In this document: positions 48,414 to 57,208 of the stretch, in pieces | Numbering within the stretch: the stretch's first letter is position 1 | Layout of the letters: every line of letters begins with the position of its first letter | Assembly: GCA_021151665.1 (NCBI GenBank) | Contig: JAGKWW010000036.1 | Coordinates: 1-64,000, forward strand | Source: Flavobacteriaceae bacterium | GTDB lineage: Bacteria; Bacteroidota; Bacteroidia; Flavobacteriales; Flavobacteriaceae | Direction: 5' to 3' | Length of the DNA: 64,000 nucleotides | Made by a program: the position numbers and the translations under genes | The notes under the pieces: generated by a model | Databases searched by the model: none | Told to the model about the DNA's origin: nothing | The model's input: the letters and a program-made list of their open reading frames with translations, nothing else

Positions 48414-50234
48414 TTATTCTATTACCATTTCCCGCAGCTTATCGCGGTACGATTCCAGCACATCGCATTTGTATATAAAGCCGTAATATTTGTTGTCGCG
48501 CAATATGGGCAGGTAATCTGTTTTAGCATATTCAAATTTCTCCATAATCGTTTCTACCGAGTCTTCTACTGATGCTATATATTGCGGAAGCGTCATCATA
48601 TCGGCAAGGCTGCTGTACTTGATCTGAAAATTATTAAAGGCGATGTGGCGGATATTATCAAAATCGATCAAGCCAATGAAGCGGTTCTTTTCGTCCACAA
48701 CAGCAAAATGGTTTTGTTTTGAAGAGGCGAGAAGGGCCACGACATCTTCTGGTTTTTGCGCGGGGTGCAGGGTTTTGCCATCTGTGCGCACTACTTTCAG
48801 GATATCGATTCCCGAAAGGATATTGCGGTCTTTGTCGGATGTGTATACATCTCCCTTATCGGCCAGGTGCTTCACGTCCATTGAATGTTTTTCAAATTGC
48901 TTGGATACGGCAAAACTGATGGACGATACCACCATAAGCGGAACCATCAGGTTGTAGCCTCCTGTAATTTCACCGATAAGGAAGATTGCGGTAAGCGGCG
49001 CGTGAAAAAGCCCGCTAAGGATCCCTGCCATGCCGACAATGGTAAAATTACCCACAGGAAGGTCTTTCGCAAGGCCTATAAGAACAAAGAACTTCGCGAC
49101 AAAAAAACCAAGGTAAGAACCGACGAAAAGGGAAGGGGCAAAGTTACCGCCATTACCGCCGCTGGCCAGCGTAAGCCCGGTAGCAATAGCTTTTAGCAAT
49201 ATGGTCAGGCCTATAAAAAGCAACAAGACCCAGCCATTATCCTTTAAAGGCTCCAGCACCGTATTCTCCAGCAACACCTGCGGATTGGCGTTGGATAATA
49301 CCTTGATGCTCTCATAACCCTCGCCAAAAAGCGTTGGGAATAAAAATATCATCAGTGCCAGCGGTATCGCGCCATACAATACTTTGATGTAGGGCTTCTT
49401 TTTAGAGCGGGCAAAATATTCTTCCACCTTCCTAAACTTCCGGGCATGATATACCGACACAAAGCCTGCAAGTATGCCAAGCAAAATATAGTAAGGAAGA
49501 TTATGATAATCAAAGGTCTGCTGCTGGCGGAAGGATAAAAGCACTTCTTCATTTAATACTACAGCAGATACAATAGCGCCCGTTGCCGCTGAGATCATGA
49601 TCGGGATGAACGCTGTAATAGTTACATCGGTAAGAACGACTTCGATAGCAAATAAAACCCCTGCAATCGGTGCATTGAACGCCGCACCAATACCCGCAGC
49701 CACACCGCACGCCAGCAGAAGGATACGATCTTTTTGCGAAAGCTTATACTTCTGTGCAAAATTGGAACCAAATGCCGCACCTGTGATCGTAATGGGCGAC
49801 TCAAGTCCCGCCGAACCGCCAAGCCCTACCGTGAGCGAACTTGTAATGATCTGGGCATACATCTGGGCACGTGGCATGATTCCGCCTTTTTTGGCTACCG
49901 CGTATAGAATACGGGAGCTGCCTTTTTCGATATGCCCGTGCAGCACCCGGCGGATAACAAGCACAGTAAGCAGTATGCCGATAATAGGGAGTATACTGTT
50001 GATGTAGGGAAGCTTCAGGTAGCCGTTGATATAATTAGCTAAGAGGAACACATTGTGGGCAAAAGCCTTAAGCACAATTACGGCAAAGGCTGTGGATATT
50101 CCTACCAGTACGCACGACAGGTAAATAAAATGCCTTTCGGAAAGGAGGCTTTTGCAGAGAAAGAGCAGGGCTTCAAATCCGCGCATAAAATTGCGGATAT
50201 ACAATCGTATTCTGGAAGTTTTTTTTCCGGGCAT
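48414..50234 (-). CDS. CLC family chloride channel/transporter with CBS domains
   Basis: A 606 aa membrane protein. The CLC core (about 40-455) shows the selectivity-filter region GLGGSAGLESPITITG, in which the Glu occupies the position of the gating glutamate, and LASGGNGGNFAPSLFVG and GMAGILSGLFHAPLTAI. A cytoplasmic CBS pair follows (about 470-600) and may bind adenine nucleotides. The N-terminal 30 residues are basic. It may be an H+/Cl- antiporter or channel; the distinction needs the proton glutamate, which I did not locate with confidence. It follows the alkD-like gene after 59 bp. Confidence 0.92.
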   Translation of the reverse strand: MPGKKTSRIRLYIRNFMRGFEALLFLCKSLLSERHFIYLSCVLVGISTAFAVIVLKAFAHNVFLLANYINGYLKLPYINSILPIIGILLTVLVIRRVLHGHIEKGSSRILYAVAKKGGIMPRAQMYAQIITSSLTVGLGGSAGLESPITITGAAFGSNFAQKYKLSQKDRILLLACGVAAGIGAAFNAPIAGVLFAIEVVLTDVTITAFIPIMISAATGAIVSAVVLNEEVLLSFRQQQTFDYHNLPYYILLGILAGFVSVYHARKFRKVEEYFARSKKKPYIKVLYGAIPLALMIFLFPTLFGEGYESIKVLSNANPQVLLENTVLEPLKDNGWVLLLFIGLTILLKAIATGLTLASGGNGGNFAPSLFVGSYLGFFVAKFFVLIGLAKDLPVGNFTIVGMAGILSGLFHAPLTAIFLIGEITGGYNLMVPLMVVSSISFAVSKQFEKHSMDVKHLADKGDVYTSDKDRNILSGIDILKVVRTDGKTLHPAQKPEDVVALLASSKQNHFAVVDEKNRFIGLIDFDNIRHIAFNNFQIKYSSLADMMTLPQYIASVEDSVETIMEKFEYAKTDYLPILRDNKYYGFIYKCDVLESYRDKLREMVIE

Positions 50235-50293
50235 TGATGGGTTAATAAGCTTTAATTGCTAAGGTAGTCCATTTGTACGGTAAATGAAAGTGC

Positions 50294-50959
50294 TCACAGG
50301 TTTTTTAAGGCTTCACGTTCGCTGAGCGGCGACAGGCCGGCCATTTTTACAAAGGATTTTACGGCTTCCGGATTGGTCTTTGCATATTCACGAAGCGCCC
50401 ACCCAATGGCCTTTCGGATAAAGAATTCTTTGCTTCCTTTATGCTTGTCGCATTCGCGGAAGAGAAGCGCTGCATTGGTATCCTTTTTGTAACCAAGCTG
50501 AAAAAGTATCCCCGTCCGGTTGAGCCACATATTTTCGGAAGAAGAAAATTTTTCAATTACTTTTTCCCGCATTTCAGTAAATTGTTTCAGGTAACCGCCC
50601 ACAAGATATTTCGCTATCACGTCTACGGTGTCCCACCAGGAGTTCGTTATAATCATCTTCTCAAAAAGAGAAATGTCACCCTTATCAAAACCTTTTTTTG
50701 TGGCCTCGATAAATACTTCTACCGCGCAGTAATGATATTCCCGCTGTGGCAATGCCCAAAGTTCCTGCGAAATTGCCCGCGCATGTTGAGATATTTCGCC
50801 TTTGTGTCTTTTTAAAAGCTCTCTGAATACCGTACGCCGTTCGGTTGTCTTTATTCCGAGAAAAGGAAACCGGTTTTTCATGTAGGCTTCCATAGGCCCG
50901 GCGTTTTGCGGTAGCGCCAGTGCCTCAAAGGCTTCTGTAAGGTCGTGTATAAAATCCAT
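50294..50959 (-). CDS. DNA alkylation repair protein (AlkD-like)
   Basis: A 221 aa all-alpha HEAT-like repeat protein of the AlkC/AlkD glycosylase superfamily, which excises alkylated bases such as 3- and 7-alkylpurines. The motif NSWWDTVD near residue 107 contains the conserved Trp and catalytic Asp region, and FIRKAIGWALREYAKTNPEAV is the typical C-terminal helix. It lies 3 bp downstream of ggt on the same strand, in an acpH-ggt-alkD operon of unrelated functions. Confidence 0.9.
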   Translation of the reverse strand: MDFIHDLTEAFEALALPQNAGPMEAYMKNRFPFLGIKTTERRTVFRELLKRHKGEISQHARAISQELWALPQREYHYCAVEVFIEATKKGFDKGDISLFEKMIITNSWWDTVDVIAKYLVGGYLKQFTEMREKVIEKFSSSENMWLNRTGILFQLGYKKDTNAALLFRECDKHKGSKEFFIRKAIGWALREYAKTNPEAVKSFVKMAGLSPLSEREALKNL

Positions 50960-50962
50960 AGC

Positions 50963-52630
50963 TTAAAATCCTGCTGCGGCGTCGTCACCGCGATGATCGG
51001 CGCCGCCCTCAAGCGTACCGTCGGGCAGTACCCTTATGGCATCGACCTTACCAAGCACCGGCAGGTTAGTTTCGTTGATCGTGTATCCTTTTTTGCGCAA
51101 TTGCTCCAATGTCAGCGGGTCAAACTTTCCCGGCTCAAAAAACACCTCATCCGGCAGCCATTGGTGATGAAAGCGCGGCGCATCTACAGCCTGTTGCATA
51201 TCCATACCAAACTCGGCTACGTTTAGAATCGTTTGCAAAACAGAAGTAATGATAGTCGAGCCGCCCGGCGTACCCAGCACCATTAACAGCTTCCCGTCTT
51301 TTTCAACTATCGTAGGCGTCATGGAACTCAGCATCCTTTTGCCCGGCGCAATGGCATTGGCTTTCGTGCCCACCAGCCCGAACATATTGGGCGTTCCCGG
51401 CTTTGCACTGAAATCGTCCATTTCGTTGTTCAGGAAAAAGCCCAACTCATCTATATACATCTTGTTTCCGAAGCCGTCATTGAGCGTAGTAGTTACAGCA
51501 ACAGCATTCCCGTCGGCATCGACAATTGAATAATGGGTTGTCTCCATGCTTTCGCTGAATTGTATTTCGCCATGCTTTATGGCTGAAGAGGGCGTTGCCT
51601 TATCCAATGAAAAGCTGGCCATCCGGCCTTTCAGGTATGCGGGCGATAGAAGTTTTTCCATCGGAATTTTTACAAAGTCAGGGTCACCCAGGAAATGATT
51701 CCGGTCGGCGTAAGCGCGGCGTTCCGCCTCCACCAATACCTGAATGGTTTGAAGGCTGTTGTGTCCGTATTGTTTCAGGTTATAAGGCTCAATCATTTTG
51801 AGTATTTGCGCCAGGCAGATACCTCCGCTGCTCGGCGGCGCCATCGAGATAATCTTCATGCCCCGGAAAGTGAATGTGACGGGCTTTCGCCAAACCGCTT
51901 TATATTGATCCAGGTCTTTAAGGGTAATGATCCCTCCTTTTGCCGAAAGGTACGTTACCAAAGCGTTCGCTGTAGTCCCTTTGTAAAACTCGTCCCGCCC
52001 GTTCTTCATAATACGGCGCAACGTGGCCGAAAGCGCCGGGTATTTTATCGTATCACCTTTTTTACAGGGATAGGCAAGCACTGTGTTAGAACCATTGGCA
52101 GCAATGATGGCATCACGGTAATAAGAAAGCCGCGCTTCCTCTTTTTCGGTAACAATTACACCACGTTCTGCGAGGGCAATTACCGGAGTGATGATATCTT
52201 TAATGGGCAGCTTTCCAAATTTCCGGTGAGCTTCAAAGATACCCGCTATAGTCCCGGGCACGCCTACCGCTTTTGCACTTTTGGTGCTCATCCCCGCAAT
52301 TACATTACCATCAGCATCACGAAACATATCTTCCTTCGCGGCAAGTGGCGCTTTCTCCCTGTAATCCAGCGAACCGGTAGCACCGTCTGCCAACCGGTAT
52401 ACCATAAACCCGCCTCCGCCAAGGTTCCCGGCAAAAGGGTAGGCTACAGCAAGCGCAAGTTCGGTAGCGGCCATGGCATCAAAAGCGTTACCGCCCTTTT
52501 TCAGGATTGCGCTACCAATTTCCGACGCCTCACTACGCGCTGAAACTACCATAGCTTTCTTTGCTACGAATGGTTGCTGCGCATAACTGATTCCGGATAG
52601 CAACAATAAAAACAAAGCCCTGTTTTTCAT
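50963..52630 (-). CDS. ggt: Gamma-glutamyltransferase
   Basis: A 555 aa periplasmic N-terminal nucleophile hydrolase that cleaves glutathione and other gamma-glutamyl compounds. After a signal peptide (MKNRALFLLLLSGISYA), the large subunit contains GNAFDAMAATELALAV and NLGGGGFMVYR. Autoprocessing would occur before the nucleophile threonine in METTHYSIVDADGNAV, and the small subunit holds LNNEMDDF and GTPGGSTIITSVLQTILN. The upstream acpH stop overlaps its start (ATGA). Glutathione-linked sulfur handling connects it loosely with the MBL-rhodanese protein. Confidence 0.95.
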   Translation of the reverse strand: MKNRALFLLLLSGISYAQQPFVAKKAMVVSARSEASEIGSAILKKGGNAFDAMAATELALAVAYPFAGNLGGGGFMVYRLADGATGSLDYREKAPLAAKEDMFRDADGNVIAGMSTKSAKAVGVPGTIAGIFEAHRKFGKLPIKDIITPVIALAERGVIVTEKEEARLSYYRDAIIAANGSNTVLAYPCKKGDTIKYPALSATLRRIMKNGRDEFYKGTTANALVTYLSAKGGIITLKDLDQYKAVWRKPVTFTFRGMKIISMAPPSSGGICLAQILKMIEPYNLKQYGHNSLQTIQVLVEAERRAYADRNHFLGDPDFVKIPMEKLLSPAYLKGRMASFSLDKATPSSAIKHGEIQFSESMETTHYSIVDADGNAVAVTTTLNDGFGNKMYIDELGFFLNNEMDDFSAKPGTPNMFGLVGTKANAIAPGKRMLSSMTPTIVEKDGKLLMVLGTPGGSTIITSVLQTILNVAEFGMDMQQAVDAPRFHHQWLPDEVFFEPGKFDPLTLEQLRKKGYTINETNLPVLGKVDAIRVLPDGTLEGGADHRGDDAAAGF

Positions 52631-53211
52631 AGTTCCATGTATTTTTCTTTGGCAAAAGATTGTACCGCTTCAAAGAAGATGCGGAAATCTGATTCGAACT
52701 CATCGTAAAATTCGGTTAGTTCCTCAATAGCAGTAGCCATGCCCGATTTGTTCCCTGTGCGGCGGTCGATCTGTTTCAGGGTACGCGCAATCCCGTCAAG
52801 GTGCGCGTTGCCTGCCAGCCAGTTGTCGCGAATCATATAAGGGACGATCTGTTTTGTCTGCTCCGCCAACAGCGAAAAGTTGGCGTTTAGCAGTTCGTAG
52901 AAATTGGCAGCAAATGTTTCCAGGGGTTCCAGGTGGTAGTCTTTCCAATTCCTTGCGAGGAAATGATCATAATACACATCGGCTATCACGCCGGCGTAAT
53001 GATGGTAACGCGCATGCAGCCTTTTGGTAGTTTGCCGGAAAACCGGGTGTGCATCGGTAAAGCTGTCTATAGCACGGTGCAGCATAATGCCCTTCTGAAT
53101 GCCATAAGGGAAGCTTTCGGGTTTGCGCCCATGAATGCTATCGGCCATAAAGTTGCCTATCTTTACCATATCATCATCGCCGGAGAGGTATATGTGCGCC
53201 AGGAAGTTCAT
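52627..53211 (-). CDS. acpH: Acyl carrier protein phosphodiesterase
   Basis: A 194 aa protein of the AcpH/DUF479 family, which removes 4'-phosphopantetheine from holo-ACP. Family features are NFLAHIYLSG at the start, GNFMADSIHGR, HRAIDSFTDAHPVF and DVYYDHFLARNW, with conserved His and Asp in a metal-dependent HD-like site. The start MNFLAH at 53211 is standard; an ATG at 53226 adds five residues. It begins an operon with ggt and alkD. A terminator-like hairpin lies 42-75 bp upstream of its start. Confidence 0.9.
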   Translation of the reverse strand: MNFLAHIYLSGDDDMVKIGNFMADSIHGRKPESFPYGIQKGIMLHRAIDSFTDAHPVFRQTTKRLHARYHHYAGVIADVYYDHFLARNWKDYHLEPLETFAANFYELLNANFSLLAEQTKQIVPYMIRDNWLAGNAHLDGIARTLKQIDRRTGNKSGMATAIEELTEFYDEFESDFRIFFEAVQSFAKEKYMEL

Positions 53212-53252
53212 AGCCCAATATAGCATAAACTTTTTTAGCCGGAAAGTTCAGC

Positions 53253-53292
53253 GCAAAAAAAAATCCTCCTTGGGGGTTGGAGGATTTTTCCG
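53253..53292 (-). terminator. Terminator-like hairpin upstream of acpH
   Basis: AATCCTCC at 53262-53269 pairs perfectly with GGAGGATT at 53279-53286. Read on the minus strand it is followed by a run of nine T. No annotated minus-strand gene precedes it, since glmM diverges, so it is either an attenuator in the acpH leader or the end of a small RNA made from the 53290-53500 region. Confidence 0.7.
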
Positions 53293-53478
53293 AAAGTTGA
53301 TTAGCATTTTTCTTAGTGGTAAACTGCAAAATTTATATTCCAAAGGTCTGCAAATGGCTGATATCGCACAATCCGTATTAATACAGAATTTTTATTACGG
53401 AAAATACCGAAGTACACATAGGGCAATTTTTGTTAAAAAAATTAGCCGTTTAGTAATCTTCAAAACAGCAGAGAGAAG

Positions 53479-53486
53479 TATCTTTG
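53479..53486 (+). promoter_or_regulatory. -7 element TATCTTTG for glmM
   Basis: Exact TAnnTTTG match with a leader of about 17 nt before the glmM ATG. Confidence 0.6.
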
Positions 53487-53508
53487 CTTACCAAAAATCA
53501 CTATTCTA

Positions 53509-54900
53509 ATGACACTAATCAAATCGATATCAGGGATAAGGGGAACCATTGGCGGCAAAACCGGCGATAACCTGACACCTGTGGATGCTGTAAAATTTGC
53601 ATCGGCATACGGCACATGGCTTAAGGGCCACGCAAAAAAAGATAAGTTAACTGTAGTAATAGGGCGTGATGCGCGTATCTCGGGCCCGATGATACACAAC
53701 TTTGTAGTAAACACCCTTATTGGCCTGGGAATCGATGTTATCGATCTTGACCTTTCTACAACGCCAACGGTAGAGGTGGCGGTTCCTTTAGAAAAAGCCG
53801 ATGGCGGTATTATTCTTACCGCAAGCCATAACCCAAAGCAATGGAACGCGCTGAAGCTACTGAATGAAAAAGGGGAATTTCTTAGCGGGGCAGACGGAGC
53901 CAAAATCTTAGAGATAGCTGAAAGTGAAGCCTTTGATTTTGCCGATGTTGATAATTTAGGTACAATTATCCGCAACGATGCGTACATGGATATTCACATC
54001 GATGAGGTGCTTAACCTTCCGCTTGTAGATGCCGAAGCTGTAAAGGCTGCAGGCTTTAAGGTGGTTGTAGATGGCGTGAACTCTTCGGGAGGAATCATTA
54101 TACCGAAGCTCCTTGAGCAGATGGGCGTAGAGACGATCAAGCTGTATTGCGAACCAAACGGGCACTTCCCGCACAACCCCGAACCATTGAAGGAGCACCT
54201 TGGCGACATCTGTAAAATGGTGGTAGACGAAAAGGCGCATTTTGGTATCGTTGTCGATCCGGATGTAGACCGCCTTGCATTCATTTCTGATGACGGTGAA
54301 ATGTTTGGTGAAGAATATACATTGGTGGCATGCGCCGATTATGTTCTGTCCCAAACGCCCGGCAATACGGTAAGCAACATGTCGTCTTCGCGCGCGCTGA
54401 GTGATATTACCAAAAAGCACAACGGCAACTACGAAGCCAGCGCTGTAGGCGAAGTAAATGTGGTAGAGCTGATGAAGAAGAACAATGCTATCATTGGCGG
54501 CGAAGGTAATGGCGGCATTATTTACCCTGAGCTTCACTACGGACGTGATTCGCTTGTTGGGGTGGCATTATTCCTTACCTACCTTGCCAAGAATAACGTG
54601 AAGTCGGTAGCGGAGTTGCGTGCATCGTACCCACAATATTATATGAGTAAGAACAAGATTGAGCTCACGCCGCAAATTGATGTGGATGCTATACTGGAAG
54701 GGATGGCCGCTAAGTACAAGGATGAGCGTATCTCGACAATAGATGGCGTAAAGATTGACTTTGCCGAAGAATGGGTGCACTTGCGCAAGTCGAATACGGA
54801 GCCTATTATCCGCATTTATACGGAAGCACAAACCCAGGATAAAGCAGATGCACTGGCTGAGCGTATCATTAAAGAAATTAAAGAAGTAGCAGGAATATAA
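53509..54900 (+). CDS. glmM: Phosphoglucosamine mutase GlmM
   Basis: A 463 aa alpha-D-phosphohexomutase converting glucosamine 6-phosphate to glucosamine 1-phosphate for UDP-GlcNAc synthesis. Motifs: SGIRGTIGG at the start, the phosphoserine loop ILTASHNPKQWN (Ser106), the metal loop VDPDVDRLAF, the sugar-binding GGEGNGGIIYP and the phosphate-binding LRKSNTEPIIRIY. Length is normal. It is a single-gene unit with a TATCTTTG promoter and a strong terminator. Confidence 0.95.
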   Translation: MTLIKSISGIRGTIGGKTGDNLTPVDAVKFASAYGTWLKGHAKKDKLTVVIGRDARISGPMIHNFVVNTLIGLGIDVIDLDLSTTPTVEVAVPLEKADGGIILTASHNPKQWNALKLLNEKGEFLSGADGAKILEIAESEAFDFADVDNLGTIIRNDAYMDIHIDEVLNLPLVDAEAVKAAGFKVVVDGVNSSGGIIIPKLLEQMGVETIKLYCEPNGHFPHNPEPLKEHLGDICKMVVDEKAHFGIVVDPDVDRLAFISDDGEMFGEEYTLVACADYVLSQTPGNTVSNMSSSRALSDITKKHNGNYEASAVGEVNVVELMKKNNAIIGGEGNGGIIYPELHYGRDSLVGVALFLTYLAKNNVKSVAELRASYPQYYMSKNKIELTPQIDVDAILEGMAAKYKDERISTIDGVKIDFAEEWVHLRKSNTEPIIRIYTEAQTQDKADALAERIIKEIKEVAGI

Positions 54901-54922
54901 GTTACTGCTTTGTGATATAATT

Positions 54923-54953
54923 TAACCGCGCTTACAGGCGCGGTTATTTTTTT
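54923..54953 (+). terminator. Terminator of glmM
   Basis: TAACCGCGC at 54923-54931 pairs with GCGCGGTTA at 54938-54946 around TTACAG, followed by seven T. It overlaps the last codons of the convergent DUF218 gene. Confidence 0.92.
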
Positions 54954-55678
54954 ATCCACCGGTAATAGGCAATACCAACATACTCGTGCAGGACGCGCTC
55001 AGAGCATGCCAGCTTATAAGACGATGGCCACCAGTTGTACAGCATCGAATTCGGGTCGCGCTTAAAAAGGAAGTCAGCGGGTGCAGGGATAGGCTCAAGC
55101 CCATTACGCCGGAAAATCTCTACCGCCCGAGGCATGTGGGACGCACTCGTTACGAGGATGAACCGTTTTTGGGTGCCAAACCTCCGTTTATATTCTTTTG
55201 CTTCTTCCCAGGTGGTAGAGGGTTTTGTCATCATGAGCGTGTCATTTCGGCTCACTCCCAGCGAGACTGCTGCCTCAGCGAGCATTCTTGCCTGAGCAAA
55301 TGCGCCGTCGCCCGCATAACCGCTGGTAATCAGCTTCCGTCCGGGTGAGAGATTGGTTTGCCGTATTCCCTCAGAGAGGCGCGAAACGGCGGCCGGCGTT
55401 AGCCTGTGCAAGGGTGAAACCGTAGTGTCGGCAACATGCCCTCCGCCCAGTACCAATACCGGCAGTGAAGAATCTGCATCGGGCTGATGCACAGCGTATT
55501 GCTGCTCCAGCATCCGGCCAAGCAGTACTGGAAGCGGGCTTACCGTGAAAATAAAAAGTACGGTTATGGCGGTTACCGACAGGTTGCGTGACACTTTTTT
55601 CCTCTTGAATTTATAGAAAATTGCGGCGCAAAACAGCAGTATCCAGAAGAGATTGAGGGGGCTTAGTAAGAAATCCAT
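54944..55678 (-). CDS. DUF218 (ElyC/SanA/YdcF-like) membrane protein
   Basis: A 244 aa protein with two N-terminal hydrophobic helices (about residues 8-23 and 35-55) and a periplasmic-type DUF218 domain. The domain has VLVLGGGHV, GRKLITSGYAGDG, TTWEEAKEYKRRFG and FILVTSASHMPRAVEIF. The family includes ElyC and SanA, linked to envelope integrity and peptidoglycan precursor handling, but the reaction is not established. The start MDFLLSPLN at 55678 fits the TATATTTG promoter; the longer reading from 55699 does not. Confidence 0.9.
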   Translation of the reverse strand: MDFLLSPLNLFWILLFCAAIFYKFKRKKVSRNLSVTAITVLFIFTVSPLPVLLGRMLEQQYAVHQPDADSSLPVLVLGGGHVADTTVSPLHRLTPAAVSRLSEGIRQTNLSPGRKLITSGYAGDGAFAQARMLAEAAVSLGVSRNDTLMMTKPSTTWEEAKEYKRRFGTQKRFILVTSASHMPRAVEIFRRNGLEPIPAPADFLFKRDPNSMLYNWWPSSYKLACSERVLHEYVGIAYYRWIKK

Positions 55679-55696
55679 TAGTAAGGGTTTGGCACA

Positions 55697-55704
55697 CAAA
55701 TATA
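55697..55704 (-). promoter_or_regulatory. -7 element TATATTTG for the DUF218 gene
   Basis: Exact TAnnTTTG on the minus strand with a leader of about 12 nt. Confidence 0.6.
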
Positions 55705-55746
55705 TGTAAAATGAGGTGCTGTTATCCCGCTATTGCGAACACTCAT

Positions 55747-55754
55747 TATATTTG
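55747..55754 (+). promoter_or_regulatory. -7 element TATATTTG for rlmH
   Basis: Exact TAnnTTTG match, 15 nt before the rlmH ATG, giving a very short leader. Confidence 0.6.
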
Positions 55755-55769
55755 TGTAATATTTAAAGT

Positions 55770-56243
55770 ATGAACATCAGGTTGATTGCCATTGGAAAAA
55801 CCGACAGCAAAGCGCTCGAACAGCTTACGGAAGATTACCGCAAGCGGCTGTCGCATTACGTAAAATTTGACATCGAGATAATTCCCGATATAAAGAACGT
55901 AAAAAACCTGAGCGAGGCGCAGCAAAAGGAAAAGGAAGGCGATCAGATTTTGTCACGGCTTTCGGCGACCGACCAGCTGATATTGCTCGATGAGAACGGC
56001 AAGACCTTCACCAGCGTCGGCTTTTCGGAAGAGTTGCAAAAGAAGATGAACTCCGGCGTAAAGACACTGGTCTACGTTATCGGCGGGCCTTATGGCTTTT
56101 CCGACGCAGTTTACGCGAAAGCTCAGGGAAAGGTCTCGCTGTCGGCCATGACATTTTCGCACCAGATGGTACGGCTTTTCTTTACCGAACAGCTGTACAG
56201 GGCGTTTACGATCTTAAGAAACGAGCCGTATCACCACCAATAA
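55770..56243 (+). CDS. rlmH: 23S rRNA pseudouridine-1915 N3-methyltransferase RlmH
   Basis: A 157 aa SPOUT-family methyltransferase acting on pseudouridine 1915 of 23S rRNA in the assembled ribosome. The trefoil-knot SAM site is visible as YVIGGPYGFSDAVYAKA, and the C-terminal signature is RLFFTEQLYRAFTILRNEPYHHQ, of which the last residues contact the substrate. Length is exactly typical. It converges on folP across an AATTTGAA repeat hairpin. Confidence 0.96.
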   Translation: MNIRLIAIGKTDSKALEQLTEDYRKRLSHYVKFDIEIIPDIKNVKNLSEAQQKEKEGDQILSRLSATDQLILLDENGKTFTSVGFSEELQKKMNSGVKTLVYVIGGPYGFSDAVYAKAQGKVSLSAMTFSHQMVRLFFTEQLYRAFTILRNEPYHHQ

Positions 56244-56329
56244 ATTTGAAAATGTAACAATTTGAAAATTTGAAAATTTGAGCTGCGACCAACAGCTTCA
56301 AATCTTCAAATCTTCAAATTTTAAAATCA
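56243..56329. repeat. AATTTGAA / TTCAAATC short tandem repeats forming a long hairpin
   Basis: The left arm (56243-56280) repeats AATTTGAA about four times and is followed by AGCTG; the right arm (56293-56325) is CAGCT followed by repeats of TTCAAATC. The arms pair with regular single mismatches around CGACCAA. It probably works as a two-way terminator between rlmH and folP. The right arm encodes the last residues and stop of folP. Similar TTTGAAAA strings are common between genes in Flavobacterium genomes from memory. Confidence 0.75.
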
Positions 56330-57131
56330 GTTTTACGGTTTCCACTGCTTCTTTTACATCATGTACACGCAGGATATTAGCGCCTTTCATCAGGGCGATA
56401 GTGTTAAGTGCGGTCGTTCCGTTTAGCGCTTCGGCAGGAGTGGTGCCAAGTAGCTTATAAATCATCGACTTTCTAGAAAGGCCTGCGAGTATTGGCATCC
56501 CGGCGATTTTAAACAGCTCCAGTTTTCCAAGCACGTCATAATTCTGTTCAAGCGTTTTGGCGAACCCAAAGCCTGGGTCAATAATTATATCATCGATTCC
56601 ATGATCTCGTGCCGCTGCTATTCTTTCCGAAAAGTAGAACAGCATATCACCAATTATATCGTCGTAATCAGTAAGTGACTGCATGGTCTGTGGGTTCCCG
56701 CGCATGTGCATCAGAATGTACGGGACCTTTAACCGGCCAACGGTCTTCAACATATTCTCATCAAGGCGGCCTGCCGAAATATCGTTAACTATCGCGGCAC
56801 CGGCGTTTATACAGGCTTCCGCGACCGTTTCCCTGAAGGTATCAATAGAAAGTATTGCTTCGGGAAAATGTTTATTAAGCAGCTCAACCACAGGTACGAT
56901 ACGTTCAAGTTCCTCTTCCTCTGTTACGAATCCCGCATCAGGGCGTGAGGAGTAAGCGCCAATATCGATAAAATCAGCGCCGTCTAAAAGCATTTTTTCT
57001 GCCTGGGAGAGCAACGATTGTTCATCTATATATTTTCCGCCATCAAAAAAAGAGTCGGGGGTACAGTTCAATATTCCCATAACTTTGGGCGAAGACAGGT
57101 CGATAAGCGTTCCTTTACAGTTGATGAGCAT
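56298..57131 (-). CDS. folP: Dihydropteroate synthase FolP
   Basis: A 277 aa TIM-barrel enzyme joining p-aminobenzoate to hydroxymethyldihydropterin pyrophosphate in folate synthesis. Motifs: VMGILNCTPDSFFDGG, a DGADFIDIGAYSSRPDA pterin/pAba loop, NDISAGR, IIDPGFGFAKTLEQN and AGLSRKSMI. The start MLINCKG at 57131 is preferred over a GTG at 57149. The final residues (KFEDLKI) are encoded by the AATTTGAA repeat, so the C-terminus was probably replaced or extended by repeat insertion. It diverges from the DUF1599 gene. Confidence 0.93.
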   Translation of the reverse strand: MLINCKGTLIDLSSPKVMGILNCTPDSFFDGGKYIDEQSLLSQAEKMLLDGADFIDIGAYSSRPDAGFVTEEEELERIVPVVELLNKHFPEAILSIDTFRETVAEACINAGAAIVNDISAGRLDENMLKTVGRLKVPYILMHMRGNPQTMQSLTDYDDIIGDMLFYFSERIAAARDHGIDDIIIDPGFGFAKTLEQNYDVLGKLELFKIAGMPILAGLSRKSMIYKLLGTTPAEALNGTTALNTIALMKGANILRVHDVKEAVETVKLILKFEDLKI

Positions 57132-57172
57132 GATGTTTTTTAAAGTCACTTTTAGCGTTGCCGCGTTTTTAG

Positions 57173-57180
57173 TACATTTG
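57173..57180 (+). promoter_or_regulatory. -7 element TACATTTG for the DUF1599-tpiA operon
   Basis: Exact TAnnTTTG match with a leader of about 22 nt before the ATG at 57209. Confidence 0.6.
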
Positions 57181-57208
57181 GGAAAATTTCATCAAAGATA
57201 CTATATAT

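Noticed and set aside
53354..53508. A possible 51-codon ORF between acpH and glmM (begins MADIAQSV)
   Set aside because: The glmM -7 element lies within it, it ends at the glmM start and it has no recognisable features. Too weak to call a gene.
56243..56329. Octamer repeats considered as a CRISPR array
   Set aside because: Units are 8 nt and contiguous, with no unique spacers and no cas genes; they form a hairpin instead.
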